A stretch of 9,042 nt of DNA. Source: Armatimonadota bacterium (GTDB taxonomy: Bacteria > Armatimonadota > Zipacnadia > Zipacnadales > UBA11051). Below are positions 1 to 5,095 of this stretch, in pieces. The notes beneath the pieces were generated by a model, which saw only the letters and a list, made by a program, of their open reading frames with translations, was not told the origin of the DNA and did not search any database. Every line of letters starts with the position of its first letter. Within the stretch, counting starts at the first letter, position 1. The translations under genes were made by a program, and so were the position numbers. The stretch covers positions 1 through 9,042 of the forward strand of contig JAUWOG010000062.1 in NCBI GenBank assembly GCA_030612305.1, written 5' to 3'.

Positions 1-1
1 G

Positions 2-259
2 TCGCTCAGGGCGTTGGCGGCCGCCACCAGGCGCCGGGGGGTGGTGCGGGGGGCGTCCGAGTCGCACTTGCTGGGGCCGCCGCTTTTTGTCTTGATGGCG
101 CTGATGGCGGTTGCAGGGATAGTGTCATTACTGCCGGGAACAGATCGGCTGCGGCGGCTGATAACGCTTGTCGGTGGAGCGGAGTTCGGCTGGTGGGTGG
201 TTGCGGCGTTGCTAGTTGCGTGGCCGATTGACGTGTGGCTGTACCTGGCGCGGGGATAG
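2..259 (+). CDS. C-terminal part of a small membrane protein (5' end outside window)
   Basis: The frame is open from the left edge of the window to the TAG at 257-259, so this is most likely the 3' end of a gene starting upstream. A TTG at 14 could start an 81-residue protein, but no ribosome binding site is visible because the sequence begins there. The peptide has a basic N-terminal patch (TRRR at about residues 5-8 from the TTG), then two hydrophobic stretches that look like membrane helices: one around PLFVLMALMAVAGIVSLL and one around FGWWVVAALLVAWPIDVWLYL. They are separated by a short polar, arginine-containing loop. The protein ends just after the second helix. I do not recognise the family. 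The next gene starts about two bases after the stop, so the two are probably co-transcribed. It lies in the membrane; the function is unknown. Confidence 0.5.
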   Translation, partial: SLRALAAATRRRGVVRGASESHLLGPPLFVLMALMAVAGIVSLLPGTDRLRRLITLVGGAEFGWWVVAALLVAWPIDVWLYLARG

Positions 260-261
260 GC

Positions 262-891
262 GTGAAGATGATGCGAATGCCACCAATGGCGAGTCGTGTG
301 AGCAAGATGAGTAGGCGGGAATGGGCAAGCGTGGTGGTGGCGCTTGTGATAGGGATACTGGTGCTGGCACTTGGGGGACGGTACCTGCAAGGGAGGTTGG
401 AGGAGAGCAGGGCGGCGGTGGCTGAGGACCACGAGGCGGCAGGAGAAGCACAAGCTGAGGATGTTGAGGGAGTGGCCAGGTTTGAGACGTTTCGGATCGA
501 TGTCCCGGACGGCTGGGAGCGTGTTCCGGAGCGGGAAGGTGGGGAGGATGGCGCGCTGCTGTTCCTGCGTGGTCCGGTGGCAGGGAGCCAGCACCTCGTC
601 GTCGCTGCCGATGTATTCCGGGTGGCGAAGGGAGTGACGCTGGCGGGGCTTGCGAGCAGATATGCGTCGGAGTGGCCGGTGGATGAGGTTCCGGTGGACG
701 AAAACGTGCAGCTCTGCGGGTATGATGCGCGGATGTTGGGATTTACCAACGCCGATGGGGACAACCTCGTCATCTTCTGCCTGCACAAGCAGCGGGCCTA
801 TGTGATCGCGATGGTGGCGCCAAGCGAGAGTATGCCGGAGCATGTGGGGAGCTTTCATGAGGTGCTGAAGGGGATGCAGATGTACGAGTAG
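262..891 (+). CDS. Membrane-anchored protein with DcrB/PsbP-like (DUF1795-type) domain
   Basis: A 209-residue protein if started at GTG 262, which has GGGGA at 252-256 five bases upstream. GTG 235 would overlap the previous gene, and ATG 268 and ATG 307 are possible later starts. A basic N-terminus is followed by one hydrophobic helix (about residues 22-39, VVVALVIGILVLALGG), then an acidic, alanine/glutamate-rich linker that may be helical (about 44-68), then a compact domain to the end. That domain opens with FRIDVPDGWERV and continues with strands such as DNLVIFCLHKQRAYVIAM and a final amphipathic helix ending in LKGMQMYE. This order (strand with a P-x-x-W turn, central sheet, terminal helix) resembles the Mog1/PsbP/DcrB fold, in which proteins sit outside the membrane on a single anchor or lipid. 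The assignment is by pattern only and the role is unknown. The nearly abutting upstream membrane gene suggests a shared transcript. Confidence 0.6.
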   Translation: MKMMRMPPMASRVSKMSRREWASVVVALVIGILVLALGGRYLQGRLEESRAAVAEDHEAAGEAQAEDVEGVARFETFRIDVPDGWERVPEREGGEDGALLFLRGPVAGSQHLVVAADVFRVAKGVTLAGLASRYASEWPVDEVPVDENVQLCGYDARMLGFTNADGDNLVIFCLHKQRAYVIAMVAPSESMPEHVGSFHEVLKGMQMYE

Positions 892-918
892 GTGAAGCGG
901 GCGTGGAGCGGTGGGGAC

Positions 919-947
919 TTGCAGTTGAGGTGGGAAGTGGCTATAAT
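919..947 (+). promoter_or_regulatory. Sigma70-type promoter of the aspartokinase-like gene
   Basis: The -10 box is a perfect TATAAT at 942-947. Exactly 17 bases upstream is TTGCAG at 919-924, a half-matching -35 box. Transcription would start near 954. This means the GTG at 950, which could extend the gene upstream in frame, lies at or before the RNA start and is unlikely to be used. It supports translation from ATG 1019 or 1022. Confidence 0.65.
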
Positions 948-1018
948 CAGTGCCCACCTGTGTGGCGGACGGGGATGATGGGCATGTTGCGGACGAACGA
1001 GGATGGAACGGAGTGTTG

Positions 1019-1885
1019 ATGATGCAGCGCGTACCGGTGCTCAAGTTTGGCGGAGTGACACTGCAGGGCTTCAAGCGCTTCGGGGCCGATGAGGAACGCC
1101 TGCTGGCGAATTGCAAGGAGCAGACGACGGTGAACGATATCTACCGTCTGCTTGCTGAGCGGCGGAATATCGCGAGAACCCAGCGGCTGCACCAGATAGC
1201 GCGGCAGTTCATCGCGCCGCTGTATAAGGAAGGTGCGACGCCGGTGGTGGTTGTGTCGGCTTTCGATTGGGCGACGGATAAGCTGAGCCAGTTTGCGGCG
1301 TATATCAGCCCGGATCCGAAGCCACGGGAATACGCGCGGCTGCTGATGTCGGGCGAGCTACGGGCGAATGCGGGGCTGTCCATAACGCTCGAGGCAGTGG
1401 GGATTCCGGCGCGCTCCATGACCGGGGGTGAGGCGGGGATCATGACGGCCAGCGGCCCGATTGAGGGGATGATCTCGACGATCCATATCGGGCACATACT
1501 GCAGCTTCTGGAGAAGCGGATCGTACCGGTTGTGGCGGGGTTCCAGGGCTACTATCACGACCCGGTGGAAGACCGGGATGAGGTGTCAATTCTGGGTCGC
1601 GGCGGTAGCAACCAGACGGCCGTGGCTCTTGCAGATGCGCTTGAGCAGCCGGAGTGCACGATGTTGAGCAATGTTGACGGCATCTATGACAAGGACCCCA
1701 ACGCCTACGACGACGCGGAGAAGATTGATGAGGTGACGGCGGAGGAGTTGCTGACCTGGGATCCATTCCCGAACGTGATTCAGAAAGAAGCCGTGGAGTA
1801 CGCCGTGGAGAGCAGTGTGGACATCTGGATACGGAGCGGGTTCGACAGTGAGCTTTCGGGGACGCTGATTCGCTGCCGGGAGTAG
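1019..1885 (+). CDS. Aspartate kinase-like protein lacking ACT domains
   Basis: A 288-residue member of the amino acid kinase superfamily, closest by motif to aspartokinase, which phosphorylates aspartate at the start of the lysine, threonine and methionine pathway. Visible motifs: KFGG at residues 9-12; VVVVSAF at 76-82; SGE at 111-113; TGGEAGI at 135-141; VPVVAGFQG at 169-177; LGRGGSNQTAVALA at 192-205; then NVDGIYDKDP and KEAVEYA, the usual aspartokinase order. The protein ends at SGTLI, where the catalytic domain normally ends. The two C-terminal ACT domains (about 110-150 residues), which bind feedback inhibitors, are absent. There is an extra helical stretch at about residues 20-52. Two signature positions differ from the canonical form: KFGGVT for KFGGTS, and GSN for GSD. 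The start is ATG 1019 or 1022, with CGGAG at 1009-1013. The gene has its own promoter and appears monocistronic. It may be an unregulated aspartokinase or a relative with another substrate. Confidence 0.8.
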   Translation: MMQRVPVLKFGGVTLQGFKRFGADEERLLANCKEQTTVNDIYRLLAERRNIARTQRLHQIARQFIAPLYKEGATPVVVVSAFDWATDKLSQFAAYISPDPKPREYARLLMSGELRANAGLSITLEAVGIPARSMTGGEAGIMTASGPIEGMISTIHIGHILQLLEKRIVPVVAGFQGYYHDPVEDRDEVSILGRGGSNQTAVALADALEQPECTMLSNVDGIYDKDPNAYDDAEKIDEVTAEELLTWDPFPNVIQKEAVEYAVESSVDIWIRSGFDSELSGTLIRCRE

Positions 1886-1899
1886 TCTGGACGCTGAGG

Positions 1900-1927
1900 T
1901 TTCGCACGGGCCGGACGCGGGTATAAT
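1900..1927 (+). promoter_or_regulatory. Candidate promoter (perfect -10, weak -35)
   Basis: A perfect TATAAT lies at 1922-1927, only 37 bases after the aspartokinase-like stop codon. The best -35 candidate, TTTCGC at 1900-1905, is poor (16-base spacing). If active, it would transcribe the hairpin at 1956-1997 and then run towards the ABC operon. The hexamer also falls inside a protein-like open frame, so it may be coincidental. Confidence 0.3.
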
Positions 1928-1955
1928 AGAGGTAGAAACCCTCCCGTATGACGCA

Positions 1956-2003
1956 CTGAGCGCTGCAGAGGTCCCGGAAGCCCTTCGCGGCGCTCAGCTG
2001 TTT
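1956..2003 (+). terminator. Stem-loop after the aspartokinase-like gene, weak terminator
   Basis: The arms CTGAGCGCTGC (1956-1966) and GCGGCGCTCAG (1987-1997) pair over 11 base pairs with a single G-U, around a 20-base loop. A short T-run (TTT at 2001-2003, then GT) follows four bases later. The stem is strong, but the T-tract is poor and the loop long for a classical intrinsic terminator. It may end the aspartokinase-like transcript or be a structured part of a short RNA from the promoter just upstream. Confidence 0.4.
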
Positions 2004-2073
2004 GTGCATGGGGGCAAGCTGGGCAGACTCCAGGTTGCGGCGGCGATCTGAGGTTGCCGGCGTCGCAGGATGC

Positions 2074-2102
2074 TTGACCCGCTTGTCTGGTTTTGCTATA
2101 CT
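2074..2102 (+). promoter_or_regulatory. Strong sigma70-type promoter of the ABC exporter operon
   Basis: TTGACC at 2074-2079 and TATACT at 2097-2102 are separated by exactly 17 bases, and TG at 2094-2095 (TGC just before TATACT) gives an extended -10. Each box matches consensus at five of six positions. Transcription would start around 2109, leaving a leader of about 160 bases before the ATPase gene. Confidence 0.75.
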
Positions 2103-2172
2103 CATGCGCGTAGGAAATCCCCGTGTGCAGTGAACGTTGCAGGTGTCGGAACAGTCCAAGTTGATACATATG

Positions 2173-2205
2173 AGCCTCGATGACCATATGTCGAGGCTAT
2201 TTTGT
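2173..2205 (+). terminator. Intrinsic-terminator-like hairpin in the ABC operon leader
   Basis: AGCCTCGA (2173-2180) and TCGAGGCT (2191-2198) form a perfect 8-base-pair stem around a 10-base loop, followed directly by ATTTTGT (2199-2205). It lies downstream of the operon's own promoter and upstream of the ATPase start, so it can act as a leader attenuator as well as a terminator for upstream transcripts. The palindrome CATATG occurs twice, at 2167-2172 and 2185-2190. Pairing these two would trap the left arm in a loop and compete with the terminator stem. Confidence 0.55.
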
Positions 2206-2207
2206 CG

Positions 2208-2229
2208 GCAGTTGCTCAATAGCAACTGC
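2208..2229 (+). repeat. Perfect inverted repeat (second leader hairpin)
   Basis: GCAGTTGCT (2208-2216), the loop CAAT and AGCAACTGC (2221-2229) form a perfect 9-base-pair hairpin three bases after the terminator T-run. No T-tract follows, so it is not itself a typical terminator. It lies 22 bases before the Shine-Dalgarno site of the ATPase gene and could stabilise the transcript, pause transcription or be a protein-binding operator. Confidence 0.6.
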
Positions 2230-2251
2230 GGAGTTGGCGGACACGCTTCTC

Positions 2252-2259
2252 GGAGGAGG
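2252..2259 (+). promoter_or_regulatory. Ribosome binding site of the ABC ATPase gene
   Basis: GGAGGAGG at 2252-2259, eight bases before ATG 2268. It fixes this start and predicts efficient translation. Confidence 0.8.
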
Positions 2260-2267
2260 ACTGCGGG

Positions 2268-3206
2268 ATGATTCGCGTAGAGGGCCTGACGAAGTACTAC
2301 GGCCCGCATCGGGCTATCCACGATGTGAGCTTCGAGGTGGCTGAAGGCGAGATCGTCGCCTTCCTTGGTCCGAATGGGGCCGGGAAGACGACCGCGATGC
2401 GGATCATCACCGGTTTCATACCGGCCTCGGCGGGGACGGCACAGGTAGCGGGTTGCGATGTGTATGCAGAGTCGGTGGCAGCACGGCGGCATATCGGGTA
2501 CGTGCCGGAGCACCCGGCGCTGTACCCGGAGATGCGTGTGCGGCAGTACCTGGGCTTCTGCGGCCGGCTGTACGGGATGGGGAGTGCGGAGATAGCCGAG
2601 GCGCAGGAGCGGGTAATCGCAACGTGCGGGCTGGAGGAGCGCGCAGACTATATCATCCAGCGGCTGTCGCTGGGTTTCAGGCAGCGTGTCTGCCTGGCGC
2701 AGGCGCTGATACATGACCCCGAGGTGCTCATCCTCGATGAGCCGACAATCGGTCTTGACCCGAACCAGATACGCCAGGTGAGGGAGTTGATAAGGGGTCT
2801 GGCCGGGGACCATACGGTGCTGCTCTCGACGCACATTCTGCCCGAAGCGCAGGCGGTTTGCGAGCGAGTGGTGATCATCAACCACGGAGAAATCGTAGCG
2901 GAGGACACGCCGCAAGCACTGACGGCGCAGTTGCGGCAGGCGCAGACGGTATTCGTGAAGGTTGCTCAACCTGCGGACAATATCTCGCGGCTGCTGCGCG
3001 AGATGCCGGGAGTGAGTGCCGTGGAGAAGGTGGGAGGGGACCCGGGCGCCTACCTGGTGGACACGGCGATGGACAGCGACCTGCGCGACGATATTGCGAA
3101 GTTCGTCATAGAACATGACTGGGGCCTGCTGGAGCTGCGGGCCATTGAGATGAGTCTGGAAGACGTGTTCCGTCAGCTCACCACTCAGGAAAAGGGTGTC
3201 GCTTAG
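2268..3206 (+). CDS. ABC-2 type exporter ATPase, GldA-like
   Basis: A 312-residue cytoplasmic ATPase that would power the membrane permease encoded next. All catalytic elements are visible: Walker A GPNGAGKTT at residues 34-42; signature LSLGFRQR at 133-140; Walker B LILDEPT at 154-160, with the catalytic Glu in DEP; D-loop GLDP at 162-165; H-loop His189 in STHIL. The Q-loop region reads GYVPEHPALY (77-86), with Glu where many ATPases have Gln; this form is common in the GldA/NatA-like exporter branch. Residues from about 215 form the C-terminal extension usual in this branch, ending LEDVFRQLT, which is typical of ABC-2 exporter ATPases. The start ATG has a strong ribosome binding site at 2252-2259. 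The permease gene follows after two bases, so the two are translationally linked. The transported substrate is unknown; gliding should not be inferred from the family name. Confidence 0.92.
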   Translation: MIRVEGLTKYYGPHRAIHDVSFEVAEGEIVAFLGPNGAGKTTAMRIITGFIPASAGTAQVAGCDVYAESVAARRHIGYVPEHPALYPEMRVRQYLGFCGRLYGMGSAEIAEAQERVIATCGLEERADYIIQRLSLGFRQRVCLAQALIHDPEVLILDEPTIGLDPNQIRQVRELIRGLAGDHTVLLSTHILPEAQAVCERVVIINHGEIVAEDTPQALTAQLRQAQTVFVKVAQPADNISRLLREMPGVSAVEKVGGDPGAYLVDTAMDSDLRDDIAKFVIEHDWGLLELRAIEMSLEDVFRQLTTQEKGVA

Positions 3207-3208
3207 TT

Positions 3209-3922
3209 ATGCGCAATATCCTGACTATCGCCGCACGCGAGATACAGAGCTATTTTGTGTCACCACTGGCGTATGTGGTGATATTTTTCTTCGTGTTTAT
3301 CATCGGCTTCATTTTCACCCTGGGGATGCTCGGCCCTCAGACAGAGGCGACGATGCAGCCGCTGTTTCACAGCATGATTTTTGTCAGCCTGATGCTGGCG
3401 CCGGTGTTGACGATGGGGCTGCTCGCGCAAGAGACAAGCAGCGGCTCGATAGAGATGCTGATGACGAAGCCGGTGCGTGATGCGGAGGTAGCGGTCGGCA
3501 AGTTCCTTGGAGCGGTGGCGTTGTATGTGGCAATTCTGGTGGTGACGCTGGAATTCCCGATAATGTACGAGATTTGGGGCAACCCGGACTGGGGACTGGT
3601 ACTGAGCGGCTACATCGGACTGCTCGTATGCGGGATAGCGTTCATGGCAGTGGGGACGTTTGCGAGTTCGGTGACGGACAACCAGATAGCGGCGTGGCTG
3701 ATCGGGACGGCGCTGCTGCTGTTCTTCTGGCTGGTGGGCTGGCTGGGGTATTCATCGACGACATGGGTTACGGATGTTGCGAAGCGCATCTCAGTGTATG
3801 AGAACTTCGGGGACTTCACGCGCGGGATCGTGGATGGGAAGAACGTGTTGTTCTTCCTGAGCATGGCGGTGATATTCCTCTTCATGGCCGTGCGGGCGAT
3901 CGAGAACCGGCGCACGGTGTGA
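3209..3922 (+). CDS. ABC-2 type exporter permease, GldF-like
   Basis: A 237-residue integral membrane subunit, the partner of the ATPase encoded two bases upstream. Six helices are apparent, at about residues 20-40, 53-73, 98-118, 130-152, 158-180 and 212-230, the standard number for ABC-2 permeases. Between helices 2 and 3 lies the family's coupling segment: LLAQETSSGSIEMLMTKP (71-88), followed by VAVGKFLG, matching the conserved pattern in which an acidic residue and a G-(S/T)-I-E-x-L motif contact the ATPase. Near the end, FGDFTRGIVDGKNVLFFLS (200-218) matches the amphipathic segment before the last helix in GldF-like proteins. The start is ATG 3209, with AAAGGGTG about ten bases upstream, inside the end of the ATPase gene. 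Both length and topology are normal. Two subunits would be expected to pair with two ATPases. Confidence 0.9.
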   Translation: MRNILTIAAREIQSYFVSPLAYVVIFFFVFIIGFIFTLGMLGPQTEATMQPLFHSMIFVSLMLAPVLTMGLLAQETSSGSIEMLMTKPVRDAEVAVGKFLGAVALYVAILVVTLEFPIMYEIWGNPDWGLVLSGYIGLLVCGIAFMAVGTFASSVTDNQIAAWLIGTALLLFFWLVGWLGYSSTTWVTDVAKRISVYENFGDFTRGIVDGKNVLFFLSMAVIFLFMAVRAIENRRTV

Positions 3923-3993
3923 TCGGGTGAAGCAAGCAGCAGCGACGCCGGGCCGCGGATGCGCGAGGCCGGTGCAAAACATCCCAGAAAGCG

Positions 3994-4974
3994 GTGAGGC
4001 AAGTGCAATATCGTCAATTGGGCAAGTGGGGAGTGCGGCTCAGCACGATTGGTCTGGGCAGCTATTTGACCATCGGGATGCACGTGGATGATGAGACGGC
4101 CAGGGAGTGTGTGAAACTCGCCTTCGACTCGGGCATCAACTGGATTGATACGGCCAACGCGTACAATTCGGGACAGGCTGAGATAGCGCTGGGCAAGCTG
4201 CTTGCGGACTACGCCCGCGATGACTATGTGCTTGCGACCAAGGTTTGGGCGCCAATGGGGGATGGCCCCAACGACAGAGGGTTGTCGGCCAAGCACGTCT
4301 TCGAGCAGTGTCACGCCAGCATGAAGAGACTCCAGACCGACTACATTGATCTGTACCAGTGCCACCGACCCGACCCTGACACACCCTTGGAAGAGACGAT
4401 CCGCATTATGGAGGACCTCGCGCGGCAAGGGAAGATTCTGTATTGGGGGGTCAGCGAGTGGCCCGCCGAGCTGATCCAGGACGCCGTTGATCTGGCGGCG
4501 ATGATGGGCTGTCGGCCGCCGGTGTCTAACCAGCCTCGCTACAGCCTGATGTGGCGCGTGCCGGAGGAGGCAGTATTCCCGACATGCCTGAGAAATGGCG
4601 TGGGCAATGTACTCTTCTCGCCGCTGGCGCACGGCGTTCTGACAGGGAAGTACGAGCCGGGCCGCCCGCCCTCTCCTGACACGCGGGCCGCCGATGAGAC
4701 GCAGAACAAAATAATGATGGATATGTACTGGACCGACGAAAAGCTGCGAAAGGTTCAAGAGGTCAAGGAGATGGCAGGCGACCTTGGTTTGACTACGGCC
4801 CAGCTTGCCATCGGCTGGTGTCTGAGGCACGAGGCTGTCACATCGGTTATCAGTGGCGTGACGAAGCTGGCGCAGCTTCAGGACAATGTGGTGGCGGCAG
4901 ATGCTGAGATTCCTGATGATGTGTACAAGGCCTTGTGCGAGCTCTTCCCGGTGCCGAGCGTTGTGGCACCGTGA
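3994..4974 (+). CDS. Aldo/keto reductase (voltage-gated K+ channel beta-subunit-like branch)
   Basis: A 326-residue cytosolic NADP(H)-type oxidoreductase with the aldo/keto reductase barrel. The catalytic tetrad is complete: Asp52 and Tyr57 in the stretch NWIDTANAYNSG, Lys83 in LATKVW, and His124 in YQCHRPD. Further family marks are YRQLGKWGVRLSTIGLGS at the N-terminus, GKILYWGVSEW in the middle, and a late cofactor-binding-type segment around VTSVISGVTKLAQLQDN. This combination and length fit the Kv-beta/YghZ-like branch, which reduces small aldehydes and ketones; the real substrate cannot be read from sequence. The start is uncertain: GTG 3994 has only a weak purine run upstream, and GTG 4003 would give the more usual MQYRQLG beginning. 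The gene sits between the permease and the GldG-like gene, with gaps of 71 and 121 bases. Its codon and strand composition looks more C-rich than its neighbours, which could mean a later insertion. Confidence 0.9.
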   Translation: MRQVQYRQLGKWGVRLSTIGLGSYLTIGMHVDDETARECVKLAFDSGINWIDTANAYNSGQAEIALGKLLADYARDDYVLATKVWAPMGDGPNDRGLSAKHVFEQCHASMKRLQTDYIDLYQCHRPDPDTPLEETIRIMEDLARQGKILYWGVSEWPAELIQDAVDLAAMMGCRPPVSNQPRYSLMWRVPEEAVFPTCLRNGVGNVLFSPLAHGVLTGKYEPGRPPSPDTRAADETQNKIMMDMYWTDEKLRKVQEVKEMAGDLGLTTAQLAIGWCLRHEAVTSVISGVTKLAQLQDNVVAADAEIPDDVYKALCELFPVPSVVAP

Positions 4975-5095
4975 TCTGACAGGAGGCGCTGTCGCCGGCG
5001 CAGCACCATGGCAGTCAGGGCATACAGCAAGCCCAGGCCGTGCAATGTGAGTTGATGCAATCCCAATCCAATGATTACCGCCTTCGGGCAGGTGA

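Larger units (their letters stand above)
1869..2051 (+). pseudogene. Possible remnant of a zinc-independent alcohol dehydrogenase / enoyl reductase C-terminus
   Basis: This frame is open from 1869 (after a TGA at 1866-1868) to a TGA at 2049-2051, overlapping the end of the aspartokinase-like gene in another frame. It has no ATG or upstream GTG/TTG start that would give more than a short peptide. The segment from about 1920 translates as a fairly protein-like stretch including AEVPEALR and, later, HGGKLGRLQV. The pattern of E-A-(L/F)-R followed about ten residues later by a G-K-(hydrophobic) strand is reminiscent of the C-terminal end of medium-chain quinone oxidoreductases and polyketide enoyl-reductase domains. 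Its codon choice is also more C-ending than that of its neighbours. It could be a decayed fragment, or chance in a GC-rich spacer; it overlaps a candidate promoter and hairpin, which is a competing explanation. Confidence 0.22.

Noticed and set aside
950..1018. Upstream GTG at 950 as the start of the aspartokinase-like gene
   Set aside because: It lies three bases after the TATAAT box, at or before the expected RNA start, whereas ATG 1019/1022 has a CGGAG site and places the KFGG motif at the usual distance from the N-terminus.
1920..2000. Purine or other known riboswitch in the spacer after the aspartokinase-like gene
   Set aside because: The sequence has a TATAAT and GTAGAAACC-like string, but not the conserved three-way junction core of the purine aptamer, and no other aptamer consensus was recognised.
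1440..3116. Very long open frame on the minus strand, opposite the aspartokinase-like gene and the ABC ATPase
   Set aside because: It is antisense to two genes with full family motifs, its translation is rich in Arg, His, Pro and Cys with no recognisable domain, and such frames are expected opposite GC-rich genes with strong codon bias.
5052..5078. Possible promoter before the GldG-like gene (TTGATG at 5052)
   Set aside because: No acceptable -10 box lies at a suitable distance; the gene is more simply read from the upstream operon promoter.
4975..5095. Minus-strand hydrophobic stretch followed by RRR, resembling a PEP-CTERM sorting signal
   Set aside because: There is no Pro-Glu-Pro motif, no convincing upstream coding sequence, and the frame runs into the aldo/keto reductase gene on the other strand.
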